From the NCBI GenBank assembly GCA_031772625.1, contig CM062805.1, forward strand, positions 513,650,102-513,714,101: 64,000 bases of DNA, given 5' to 3'. Below the pieces are notes generated by a model. It was given only the letters and a program-made list of their open reading frames with translations. It made no database searches and had not been told where the DNA came from. The position numbers and the translations under genes are program-made. The stretch is from Pinus tabuliformis. Its lineage: Eukaryota; Streptophyta; Pinopsida; Pinales; Pinaceae. Shown piece by piece: positions 44,603 to 55,268 of this stretch. Positions within the stretch are counted from its first letter, which is position 1, and each line of letters starts with the position of its first letter.

Positions 44603-46096
44603 ATGCTTGATCGCTTGAAGGAGATCCGTGGAACTATGGGAAAGAAGCTTAAGAAGAAAGCACATAAGAAGAAGAAGTCATCTCAGAAGAACTATGACAG
44701 TGGGAGAATCGATTGGGGATTAGGTATAAGAAGCTCTTCAGAGTCAGAATCAGATTCAGAAGCATTATCAGGTATGAATATATTATCCTCTGATGTTCCA
44801 GCTATCTTTCCTTTTGGAAAAGATGAAAGTGATAGCGAATCTATTGAATTTGCTCTTATGGGTGAACAAGAAAGATATCAAATAGAGGCAAAATTTAAAA
44901 AGCTGACAAACAAAATTAGAGATCAACAAGATCTATTGAACAAAAGGGAATGTGACTTCAAAGAAGAAGCTACCAATCTAAAAGCTCAACTTGAGGAAGG
45001 AAACAAGGTAAGGAATCTACTCAAGGACAAGGAAAACCAATGTCAAAAATTACAGCATGAAGTGACATCATTAAGAAAAGAAGTCAACGAAAGGAGCACA
45101 ACCATCAAGAAACTCAGAGATAGATCCAGCTACTATGAAAGTCTTGAAGCCACAATCCTCTCCCTAAAAGAAGATCTTGAAGAATCAAAGAAGCAGAATA
45201 AAGATCTACTCCAAGCTTTTGAAAAACAAGAAAGCGAAGTCATCAGCATAAAATCCCAGTTGGAATGTGCCTTCAGAATTCGTGAAATGCAGCAGGATCT
45301 GAATGAAGAACAAGAAAAGGAGATACTCAAACTAAGGCAACAAATGGAAGAAGGAAGAAAGTCTGAAGAAATCTTAAAGAAACAATGTCTGGAAAAGGAG
45401 GAACAACTTCAGGTTGAGGTAAATATCTTGAAAGGTAAATTAGAAGATAAGGATAAGCTTTTACGATTTCAAGATAGTACTAAGGTCTTGGATGATATTC
45501 TTAATAGTCAAAGGTCTCCTGCTATCAAGACTGGTCTTGGTTTTCATGAATCTGTTGAAAGTGAATCTTGTTCACAAGGTGAGGCAAGGAACTCTAAAGA
45601 GAAATCTAAAATGATCAACAAGGAGATAAGAGAGATGAAAGGTCAATCTCATCATCAACCAAGGAAAGAAATTCTTCAAAGAAAATGTTTTACTCCTCCT
45701 ATGAATAATGTTGAATGTTATGTATGTCATAACCTTGGACATGTTGCAGCCAGATGTAGAAGAAGAAGGGTTCAAGATCATCAAACAAACAGATCATCTC
45801 AGTCAAGGTACTTTAATGGATATTGCTTTGCTTGCAATATGTTTGGTCACAAAGCTGCTGATTGCTACAAAAGGAATATGAAACATGTAAGATGTTATGC
45901 ATGTAACAAGCTTGGACATATAGCAAAGGAATGCAGGAACAAAGCACGGACATCACACCAAAAGGAGAAAACATCATCACACTTGAAGATATGGAAGAAA
46001 AAGGAAGTTCAATCAGAAAGTTGCGGCACAGCACATCATACAGACATAACAGAGGGAGCCAGAAGTGTAAAACTTCAATCTTCTACGCAAGCTTGA
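44603..46096 (+). CDS. gag: Gag-like protein with coiled coil and three zinc knuckles
   Basis: A 497-residue frame. A basic Lys-rich N-terminus and an acidic Ser/Glu-rich segment (SSSESESDSE) precede a long coiled coil at about residues 90-300. Three CCHC knuckles follow: CYVCHNLGHVAARC (from about 372), CFACNMFGHKAADC (about 408) and CYACNKLGHIAKEC (about 431). The N-terminal UBN2-type gag core seen in the element at 11761 was not recognised here, so the frame may represent only the rear part of an ancestral Gag. It starts 14 bp after the PBS, unusually close. It is part of a broken element. Confidence 0.8.
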   Translation: MLDRLKEIRGTMGKKLKKKAHKKKKSSQKNYDSGRIDWGLGIRSSSESESDSEALSGMNILSSDVPAIFPFGKDESDSESIEFALMGEQERYQIEAKFKKLTNKIRDQQDLLNKRECDFKEEATNLKAQLEEGNKVRNLLKDKENQCQKLQHEVTSLRKEVNERSTTIKKLRDRSSYYESLEATILSLKEDLEESKKQNKDLLQAFEKQESEVISIKSQLECAFRIREMQQDLNEEQEKEILKLRQQMEEGRKSEEILKKQCLEKEEQLQVEVNILKGKLEDKDKLLRFQDSTKVLDDILNSQRSPAIKTGLGFHESVESESCSQGEARNSKEKSKMINKEIREMKGQSHHQPRKEILQRKCFTPPMNNVECYVCHNLGHVAARCRRRRVQDHQTNRSSQSRYFNGYCFACNMFGHKAADCYKRNMKHVRCYACNKLGHIAKECRNKARTSHQKEKTSSHLKIWKKKEVQSESCGTAHHTDITEGARSVKLQSSTQA

Positions 46097-47399
46097 TAAA
46101 GGGAAGTTGCATATATACGCGAATTTGTTACTGCACAGTCGCGTATATGATTGAGGAAAGGCAGTAGGGACTGGTTCAGGAAAAGGATCAGTTATGATTT
46201 GCTTGTATTTTGCTGATGATGATTTGATGTGGTGATATTGATGATATCTTGATACTTCTCACTGTTATGCTGATCAAATCTGATGGTAAACAAGATGGCA
46301 CAGGTTTAGGGGGAGCATATGCTTTTAATGCATTGTTGGCATTATGTTTAATAGTCCTTGGTGATGATGCTTATTTGGCTAAATGATGTGATATGGTTAT
46401 AAGTTGTCCATCTCATATGTTTCTTGGGTTTATATAGTTGGCGCTCTGATCAGATTTATGGTTGATTCTTTATGGTGCTTACATGGTGATCTTCATAAGG
46501 ATAAGGAGAAGTACAAAGCTTGAATACACATCTTCCTCTCTTGATAATGAGTCACTCATATGTTGTTGTCATCCTATACATAAAGATCATATAATTCAAT
46601 TATGATGCAGGATTCCTATTATGGATGAAGATTATTGGTTGGATACATGGTTGATTATTGCATTGATGGAGACTTGATGATGATGAGTTCCTACCTATAT
46701 GATGACAGGTTGTTTTGTATATATGTTGATTGATGCAGATATTCCAAATTGATGATACTTGGTTCATGATGGCTATGGTGTTTCTATCATATGTGAGAAT
46801 GTGAATGATTCAAAAGGATGAGTTGATGAGGACATACATTGATGATTCATGCAAGCTGTCGGTCTAGTTGTTGTTGACAGATACTATACAGTGTCATTAC
46901 TGATGATCCTTTTTTAGGTGTTTGGACTCTGTTATATATGGCATTTGATGTAAAGGTCATTGCAAGACTCATGTTGTAATAGTGCATCTCTATCTTTTGT
47001 AGTCATTTGATGAGATCTCTTCAGGTCATGTAGCGGCCTATGTTTGTTTCCCCATTATGCCTGGGATGAATGATTTTGTTCCCTTATGTTATCATATGTA
47101 AACGTTTTGTATATAACCATTGTTATGGGAGATAGATGTATGTATGAGTCTTTGGTGATAGGAAGGTCATTTATGATGTATAGAGTCATGTTCTTCTTGT
47201 AGAAAATATTTTTGCAGACCTTGCTTACAGTCAGGGGGAGCGTATTTGAGCAGAGAAGAAATTTCAGCATGTTCTCAGAAAGAGCATGGACAGATTGGTA
47301 CACCTTGGCATATACAAAGGGGGAGCTCATTCAGAGATTTCAGCAGGTACTCAGGGGGAGTATGATCAGCAGATAGCAATCTTTATATAAAAATTGAAA
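46097..47399 (+). other. non-coding interior of the Sirevirus-like element
   Basis: Rich in gatgatg/tgatgatt words, with purine tracts AGGGGGAG at about 46308, 47232, 47319 and 47351. No protein domain. Confidence 0.6.
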
Positions 47400-48365
47400 A
47401 TGACAAGTTGCTAATACTTGTTGTGTATGTAGATGATATTATTTTTGGCAGCAATGAAGAAACTATGAGTCAAAACTTTGCCTCGATAATGCAGAAAGAA
47501 TTTGAAATGTCCTTGCTAGGTGAACTGACATACTTTCTTGGATTGCAAATCCAACAAAATAAAGACGGTATCTTCTTGTCTCAAACCGAGTACCTCAAGC
47601 AGTTTTTGAAGAAGTATGGCATGGAAGATTCAAAACCAGTATGTACTCCCATGGTTACAGGATGCAGTCTTAGTGCGAATGATGAATCGGCTGTAGTTCA
47701 TCAACCAACATACAGATCTATGATTGGAAGTCTACTTTATTTGACAGGTACCCGACCAGAAATCATGCATGCAGTTGGAATAGTTGGAAGATTTCAAGCA
47801 AATCCAAAGGAAACTCATCTTCAGGCAGTAAAGAGAATCTTCAAATATCTTCAAGGAACTCAAAACTTTGGCTTATGGTATCCTAGAGATACAGATCTCA
47901 CACTTCATGCTTACATAGATGCAGATTGGGCTGGAAGTGTGGATGACAGGAAAAGCACAAGTGGTGGTGCTTTCTTTATGGGTTCCAGATTAGTATCGTG
48001 GTTCAATTGCTTTATCTACAGTTGAAGCAGAATATGTGGTTGTTGCATCTTGTTGCGCCCAACTTCTTTGGATGATGCAAACTTTACAGGATTTCCAAAT
48101 CACTTGTACTCCACCTATCCCCATCTTATGTGATAATACAAGTGCAATCAGCATTTCAAAGAACCCAGTCATGCATTCAAAAACCAAGCACATACCGATC
48201 AAGTATCATTTTCTCAGAGAACAAGTGCTTGAACAAAAGGTCAAGTTGGAATACATTTCTTCTAAGGAACAAGTGGCTGATATATTTACCAAACCATTGC
48301 CCAGGGAGACTTTTGAATACCTCAGGCAGAAGCTGGGGGTTGTCGACGCATCATCCTGCTGTTAA
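47400..48365 (+). pseudogene. distal Copia pol remnant (RT end and RNase H)
   Basis: Contains the RT catalytic YVDDIIFG motif, the GELTYFLGLQI block, the Copia signature PTYRSMIGSLLYL near the RT/RNase H border, and the RNase H motifs DADWAGSVDDRKSTSG, CDNTSAI and ADIFTKPL. This is the standard C-terminus of Ty1/copia Pol. The protease, integrase and front of RT are not in this element. The remnant is broken. Confidence 0.92.
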
Positions 48366-48715
48366 TTCTCAGATTGGTGCTTGTACGCGTACAAGGTTCA
48401 GGGGGAGCATAATTCATTGTTGGCATTATAGTATTACAGAAGGAGGAACATGTTGGGTAAATGAACTGTATCTATCCATGGCAATAAAGATGTTGAATTA
48501 TATTATATGTAGGCAGTATAGCGCGGTTCCTATTTTATATATAGCCAGAATAGCTCGACTTTCTGTCCTAAAGTCAGAGGGGCGAAATCAGGAGGAGCAA
48601 GCTCTCAGGGGGAGAAATAGTTAGGAGAAGCAGATATCCGCCCTTTGCCCTTGATGTCAAAGGGGGAGAGTGCTTTTTGGATGGTGTTGTTGCCATCAAG
48701 TCCAAAGGGGGAGAT
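48366..48715 (+). other. multiple purine tracts before the 3' LTR
   Basis: AGGGGGAG-type tracts occur at about 48399, 48608, 48661 and 48704. The last lies just before the LTR. Sireviruses are known to carry several such tracts. Confidence 0.7.
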
Positions 48716-51185
48716 TGTTGGCATTATGGCATTATGAACATATGTTGAACTTGATGGCAACCCTCTCTTAGACAGTCATTTCTCTTATATACACCATGAT
48801 GGGGACAAGAAGAACTAAGAGGAGAGAAGAAAGGCCATATACACATGTATTAGAGAAGAAAGGCCATATACACATGTATTAATGTTATCGGAGGTATTTG
48901 GGCGCCTAAAACCCATATATGCATGCATTTATATTATCGGGAGTTGGTTGGGTGCGTAAAACCCATATATATATGCTTTTACAATAATCAAAGGCCTTTT
49001 TCCTTTTTGGCGGAAACAACACAAGTTAAATATGTTTCGGCACATATGGACCCGATGGCATATCGCAACAGACCCGATGGTGGCATTAAAAATTGGTTTA
49101 TATTAATATCGCATCCATGCGCGTCGGGGGTCCGGCTAAGTGACTTCGTTGAAACCTCCGATTGGGAGCGGACCCGATGAAGGCATCAATCATGGTTTAT
49201 AACAAGATCACATCCGTAGTATCGCAATACATAAAGGGTCGCCCACCTCAAATCCTCCGATTGCGATAACTCAGCGGACCCGATGGTGGAATTAAACTTG
49301 ACGTATAATAATATCGCGTCCGATGCTTAAAAGCCCTGAATGCCAATTGCGATAAAGAGGTAGTGGACCCGATGGGATCATTAAAGGAAATATATAATAA
49401 TATCGCATCCGCAGTTCGGCATATATGCGCGTCGGACTTCGTTGAAACCTCCGGTTGCAAGCGGACCCGATGAAGGCATCAAAACATGGTTTATAAAAAT
49501 ATCGCGTCCACAGTATATCGGAATACATAAAGGGTCGCCCACCCCAATCCTCCGATTGCGATAATAGGGGTCGGACCCGATGAAGGAATTAAAAGCATTT
49601 CATATTAAATCTCATCTGCGGTGTTTGCCCATCTTATAATAGCCTCCCACTTCAAATCGTCGATAGCGATGAAAGGAGTGACCCGATATATAAATAAAGG
49701 CTGGTTAATGGGGCATATCGCATCCGATCCATCGGATCGGACGTCGGGCATGTATTGTTAGCGATGAGGAGTGGACCCGATATATAAATAAAGGCTGGTT
49801 AATGGGGCATGTCGCATCCGATCCATCGGATCGGACGTCAGGAATAAACCATGAGATGGGCAGGCGCCGATAGCAATAAGGATTGGACCCGATATATTAT
49901 TAGTTTGGATGCATTAAGTTAAAAGCCTGCCTTTTGTGGTTTTGGACTGCTATCATAGTTTTCCCGCTTAAGCCTTCTCTTAAGAGAATTGGTCAAAACA
50001 GTTGCGCCTCAGGTTTCGGATCCTTTGGTTTCGATTCATGGTATTATCAAAAGCATGACTATATAAAGAAAAAGGGGATACAGTGGCAAGGTATCAATTA
50101 TGAATTGAAGATCTTAAGGAAATTGTGCAGCCGCAGACACGCAAAAGACAGAAGTCTCTTCGAGTGTGGAGAATCACTATTCAGGAGGTGATGTGGGAGC
50201 TGTCACCCACAGGTTCTTTTTAACAAAGCTGCAATCATTTCTTATATATGCTCTAGCCGCTTCTGCTGTTTACTAAAGGGTTCTAAGTGCACAATATTAA
50301 GTTTTTTCTTGTTTAGCCTCTGGGTGTGCAGCAGTATGTAAATCCTCTGTTTGGGTCTTAATATTAGCCTCTGTTGACTAAATCGAGTGATAACTGTCAT
50401 GTATATGGATCTGATGCTTGGGTAACTAGATCTGATTGCGACCATACATACTATCCTTGTAAAGTGCATTGATCTGGTGATTGGGTGATTCAAAAGAATT
50501 ATGTACTTCAATGATATTAAAGGGTTCAGTATGAAAATTGGATGAAACGTGGCCTTTCAGATTATGTATTGTGCTTCAGGTGTATCCAGTCTGAAAATGT
50601 ATGAAACATGGTACCCGGAAGAGAGAAGATTGTAGGCTGGCACCTACGTACTAGTATCTTAAGCTAGTACAAGAGCTAAGGGGGTGGTAGCTCCCTTCTA
50701 GTAGCAGTTGAGAACTTTGGAGCATTGTAGCAGGTAGCAGCCTGCATACTAGTACATCGGCTAGTACAAGAGCAAAGGGGGTCGTATCTCCCTTCGAGGA
50801 GAGTCTAGAGAACGAGAGGAGGGTTGTAGCTCTCTGCAGGTAGAAGCCTACATACTGGTATAAGACTGCACCAGTACATAAATATTGTAAAAGGATTTTC
50901 TTATTAAGAAGAAGATTGAGATGACTTGTAGCAGGTGGTTTTCTCCCACATTGGGTTTCCACCTTATATCATGGTGTTCATGTGTGTGATGATCTGTTCT
51001 ATTTTACTGCACTTGTTTACTGTTAATATGGTTGATAATATTCTAATGCACTCATTGAAGATCAATTAACTAAATCATTAGAAGTTGTGGAAGTAGCATA
51101 TATGAATCAGAGTTTGGAAATGAAAAAGCTTTATTGACCTCATAATACTGATTCACCCCCTCCCCTCTCAGTATTATTTCCAACA
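48716..51185 (+). repeat. 3' LTR of the Sirevirus-like element
   Basis: 2,470 bp, matches 42100-44574 closely. The palindrome ATCCGAT-CC-ATCGGAT recurs at 49722-49737 and 49816-49831. Ends TTTCCAACA at 51185. Confidence 0.9.
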
Positions 51186-52124
51186 TCCTTTATGAGGAGT
51201 AGATAAGAGTGGAATGAAGGACACCAACCTCAATCTTGCGCTTGGTTCCTTGCTCGATTGCTCTCCCTTTTGACAGATACTTGCCGTTTCTCCTTTGTCT
51301 ACCCGGCTTCAAAGAGAACCTGTGGAATCAAAGCAGCATAATACTATCGGAGAACAGAGATCTACAATCATAAACAATATAGGACCAGATGTATATTGAC
51401 CACACAAATGCATATATCATCAAACATACAAGAATGTGGAGGAAAACTTGAATAGCTTTATTAATATCAATAATAGCAAAGAGGATTACAACCAATTGTT
51501 CTGACCCAGTGTCATCCTCCAGCATGAAAGCCCTTCTTTCACCTCATGAAAAGCTTAGATCACCCAACACTATGATATTCCAACAAGAAACCAACAGCAC
51601 TTCCTTACAAGATAAAAAATTCCAGCCTCTAGATCTTTGGGATGAGGGATCCATATATAGATGATTGCAGGGGGTGAGTCAGCTTCTGGGATTTTGATTA
51701 GTGTTGTCTCTCTGATAGTTCTTGATTCCACTTGGAGATTAATGATCTCTTACTCATCCCTGGGCGAATTCAAAGAGGCAAGTGTCATAGGAGAAGTTTC
51801 TGGAAGATTCTGTGATCATCCACCTCGCAAACTGTCTCTGCCATTTGTCCACTCTCGCCATTACACCCTACAGAAGGGATTTTCAGTATGCATCACACCC
51901 TTTACACTGTGCAGGTGGGATGCATCGCACCCTTAGCACTGAGCAACCTGTATGGTCCAGTTTTGACCAGTTCTGAGCAGTTTCCTATGGAGAACTTCTG
52001 GGAGATGATGTAATCAACTGACCTTGTTCTTTTAGGGTATGGAACAACACTTTTAGGGAATTAGGAGCCCTTAGTTTATGAACATGTATGATTGGGGTTC
52101 CAGTGCCCAAAAATGTCTATAACA

Positions 52125-52475
52125 ATCACCTTTAGACATTTGCTTCATTTTTCTTTGGATCATGGTTGCAGACACCTATAGATTTTCGGGGACTCCAAAA
52201 TCATTATAAACTGGTTCAATAACACAAATACATGTCATGTGCACTCACTCAGGAACATATTGGATGAAGCCATACTTTTAAAATCACAATTTGATTATAT
52301 TTCTTGTCATCATATTTACAGGGAACGTAATCAAATTTCTGACCAGTTATCCAAGGAGGTCGTGGTCCAGCCTAGGGGTCTATGGCTAATACAGGAACAA
52401 CTAGAGGATGATCACTACCAGTATTACCATCAGCCATACATAGATCAAATATTTCAGGGGGCTAATACACCCTAA
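52125..52475 (+). pseudogene. LINE ORF2 RNase H C-terminal part
   Basis: After the second solo LTR the LINE resumes. FGDSKIIINWFN carries the RNase H catalytic Asp context (usual DS..V...). HIYRERNQISDQLSKE matches the closing H..RE.N..AD.LS motif. The frame ends at 52475 near the normal end of plant L1 ORF2. One in-frame stop precedes FGDS. Confidence 0.88.
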
Positions 52476-52531
52476 TACAGTTTTTTTTTTTGTTGATATT
52501 ATCATACTCTTATATTATGCTCTTTATTTCC

Positions 52532-52534
<3 letters not shown>

Positions 52535-52590
<56 letters not shown>
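52535..52590. repeat. (TA)n microsatellite in LINE 3' UTR
   Basis: About 56 bp of uninterrupted TA repeat. Confidence 0.95.
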
Positions 52591-52591
<1 letters not shown>

Positions 52592-52764
52592 CCAATCAGC
52601 TATAGTATACCCTCTTGGGTAATTTTGTACAAACATGTATATATTTTTTAAGGCTTTGGCCTAACCCTCTACATATGCATGGTTGGCATCTACAACATGT
52701 AATTTTCTCAAATTAATAGAAGATTACAATTTTTCCTCGAGGAAAAAATCTAGTTAATGTACAT

Positions 52765-53086
52765 ATACCTCCCTCTTTCTCTCCTCTCTCCCCTTACGTC
52801 TACCCCCCACATCTCATTGTATCTCTCTCTACCACTCCTCTTTATCTCTCTCTTCTTCCATATCTCTCCCCTTATCATTCATATATATATCTCCCTCCAT
52901 ATCTCCTTTTTTTTATCTCACCCCCCAAACACACACACTCTCTCTCCGTATCTATCTATATCTTGTCATCCCTCTCTCTATCTCTCTCTTCTTCCCTCTC
53001 TTCCCACTCCATAGATATCTCTATTTCTCTCTGTCTCTCCTTTTTTGTCTCTCTATCTCACCCCACAAGAATACAAACTCTCTCTC

Positions 53087-53161
<75 letters not shown>

Positions 53162-53320
53162 TTCCCTCTTCCTCTCTCCCTTGTCAAACCCCTCACTCTC
53201 CACCTTTCTCTTCCTATATCTTTCTTCTTCCCTCCCTCTCTCTCGCCCTTCAAATCCATCTCCCTCTCCCTCCCTCTCTTTAGTCTTCTCTCTCTTCCTT
53301 CTATGCATTCCAACAATATT
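52765..53320. repeat. pyrimidine-rich tract of tandem unit 1
   Basis: About 550 bp, almost all C and T on the plus strand (ctctctctc, tccctc), containing a (TA)n run at 53090-53159. The frames here are Ser/Leu/Pro or Tyr/Ile low-complexity on one strand and Arg/Glu/Lys on the other. I consider them non-coding. Confidence 0.9.
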
Positions 53321-53702
53321 TACTGAAATCAATTAATTCAATTACACTTAAGCTAATGCATTAGTTGAAAATTAAGTTCACTATTTTCTATATATTTTAA
53401 TGGTATAATGCTCACTATGAGATACATGTGTAATTCGTTCCATGTTCAACATGATATTGAAATGTGAAACATTAAAAAGTAGTAGTCAATTACAAATAGT
53501 TTATAGTTTCAAGAAGAAAATATTCATATGAGTGAACATTTTATTTAAGCTAAAAAATCAAGTATTTTATTTATGGTTGAATTATTGTAACACTGGAACC
53601 AATGCACATTTTCAATAATTTATTTTTTCTTACACTAAAATCAATGCATATCATACGTTATACATCTTGTTAATGTACATCTATCTCCCTCCTTCTCTCC
53701 TT

Positions 53703-54590
53703 TGGTGAGAAATGGCAACAAGAAATTCCAGTTTAATTTGTCCTTGAATTAAATTGCGAATTAAATTCGAATTCTATTCTCATAGCAACTTAAAATAGTT
53801 AAATTAAGTTTATTAGACTTACTTAACTTATGAAATTCGAGTTGGAAGTCTTTTGGAAGTCATGTATATGTTCTCCCTACTTTATAGGAGTCCAGTGTGA
53901 GTTAATTGTGAGTTGTGAAATACAAGACTCAATTTCATGAGTCAATTCAATTAAATCAGTTCGCAAACTAATTGAGAGAACTAATATTGAATTAAGAGTC
54001 ACTGGTGACACTAATGAACTCCACCAGTGCTACTCTAGTTAACTGAATATTTACTCATCAGAAACTCATGCATGTTGATTTTGGGAAAGACCCAATTGAG
54101 ACTAGAGTGTAGGGACAATGTACTATTTGTTTTAGATTTTTCTAAGTTGCAATGATAGTGCATGCAAATAGGAACTGATCCTTAAGGGATTGTGCTATTT
54201 TTAGAGGCTTTATTTCCCTTTAAATACAAGTTATACTTCATACAAATTACACATTGGAATAGGGACTTGGAGAGCTTGTGAATTGGATAAGCTTTGGCCT
54301 TGAGCTTGCTTATGAGGTGGAGATTGAGTTTGCTGAGTGCTGGGATTGTTCTAGAGAGAACAAGCATTGTAATTTCATCTTGATTTTCTGCATTAATACA
54401 AAGCAGATAGTGAGGTTTTGAGCTATGGATTTCCTCAGATATTTATTGTGTTTTGTGCCATTGATTCTCTTTCTCTATTGATTATTGTTTGCTCGATGTT
54501 TATGGGCTTCTGCTATAAAGAGTAGAAGTAGATTCTTGTCTCTTGCTTTATCAAATTGCATTAGCTTGTGAATCTACATGATTTTCTACA
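53703..54590 (+). mobile_element. solo LTR, 888 bp, TSD TCCTT
   Basis: Starts TGGTGAGAAA and ends TTTCTACA. Flanked by TCCTT at 53698-53702 and 54591-54595. A TATA-like TTTAAATACAAG lies near 54220. The tandem unit reads continuously across it. No interior present. Confidence 0.85.
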
Positions 54591-55268
54591 TCCTTCTCTC
54601 TCTCCTCCTATATCTCTCCCCCATATCTCTCTCTCTCCCCCTCCCTCTTTCCCACATCTCTTTGTATCTCTCTTTTCCCTTCCTTCCCTATCTTTATCTC
54701 TCTCTACTTCCATCTCTCTCTCCCACCCCCCCCCCCCCACTATCTATATCTATATCTCCCTCAATCTCTTTTGCTTTTTCTCTCTTTCTCACCCCCTTCC
54801 CCACCCCCAAACACACACTCTCTCTCCCCATATATATATCTCTCTCCCTCCCTCCCTCCCTCCCTCCCTCCCTCTATCTCTCTCGTCTTCCTTCACATCC
54901 TTGTTCATCTATATCTCTATCTCATGCCATCTCTCATTATGTGTTTATATATCTCACCCCTCAAACGTACACATTCTTTATCCATATTTATTTATATTTC
55001 TCCCTCTCTCTCTAGAATTCCCCTTGTCTCTTCCCTCCCACTCTCCTCTCTCACTCACACTCTCTCCATATATCCCTTGTCACTTCCCCCATCTATCTCC
55101 ACCTTTATCTCTCTATGTATTTCTTCTTCCCTCCTTCTCTCTGCCCCTCCAACTCCATCTATCTCTCCATCCTCTCTCCTCTCTCTCTTCTTTCCTCTCT
55201 CCCTTTCTCTCTCACCTCCCTCCATCTCTCTCCCCCATCACTCTCTCTCTATCTCTCTTCCCTCTAAT
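54591..55268. repeat. pyrimidine-rich tract of tandem unit 2
   Basis: About 680 bp of tctctc/ctccct sequence, including (CCCT)n at 54849-54872 and a C-run near 54726-54739. The long frames here are low-complexity. Confidence 0.9.

Larger units (their letters stand above)
42100..51185 (+). mobile_element. Copia-type element with 2.5 kb LTRs and mostly lost pol (Sirevirus-like)
   Basis: 9,086 bp. 5' LTR 42100-44574, PBS 44577-44588, gag 44603-46096, a long non-coding stretch, the distal end of pol (47400-48365), a purine tract (about 48704-48713) and 3' LTR 48716-51185, all flanked by TCCTT. Very long LTRs, a coiled-coil Gag with zinc knuckles and several AGGGGGAG tracts upstream of the 3' LTR fit the Sirevirus branch of Copia. 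Protease, integrase and the front of RT are absent, so it is broken and non-autonomous. The LTRs remain very similar, so the insertion is young relative to the LINE that hosts it. Confidence 0.9.
42001..52124 (-). mobile_element. solo LTR, second copy, split by a Copia element
   Basis: Left piece 42001-42099 and right piece 51191-52124 together make about 1,033 bp, starting TGTTATCGGG and ending GTCTATAACA, homologous to 39998-41024. Flanked by perfect target duplication ATCAC (41996-42000 and 52125-52129). The interruption at 42100 is the Copia element with its own duplication. Confidence 0.88.
35165..52742 (+). mobile_element. L1-type LINE, ~6.4 kb without its insertions
   Basis: A plant L1-clade LINE flanked by a 17 bp target duplication and ending in an A-run (52743-52748). 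Parts in order: 5' region and ORF1 with a DUF4283-like domain (about 35990-36600); ORF2 with endonuclease (37183-37900), reverse transcriptase (38294-39358), zf-RVT (41100-41560) and RNase H (about 41850-42000, resuming 52125-52475). The element is interrupted by two solo LTRs (39998-41024; 42001-52124), the second carrying a Copia element. Several stops and frameshifts (for example the stop at 37432-37434 followed by a change of frame, and the stop at 39356-39358 with the frame resuming) show it is dead. A (TA)n run lies in its 3' UTR. Confidence 0.9.
34949..53485. repeat. tandem unit 1, split by a LINE
   Basis: Left part 34949-35164 (tcaattacaaatag...taatgtacat) and right part 52765-53485 (pyrimidine-rich tract, then attaattcaatt..., cactattttctata, aaaagtagtag) together make a ~0.94 kb unit. 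The neighbouring unit 2 (53486-59532) has the same parts in the same order. Confidence 0.75.

Noticed and set aside
39998-52124. The two 1.03 kb copies as 5' and 3' LTRs of one element
   Set aside because: The sequence between them is continuous LINE ORF2, and each copy has its own different target duplication.
52757-53332. Several frames of 78-106 residues on both strands in pyrimidine-rich and (TA)n sequence
   Set aside because: Composition is Ser/Leu/Pro or Tyr-Ile repeats, with Arg/Glu/Lys repeats on the other strand; fully explained by the simple repeats.
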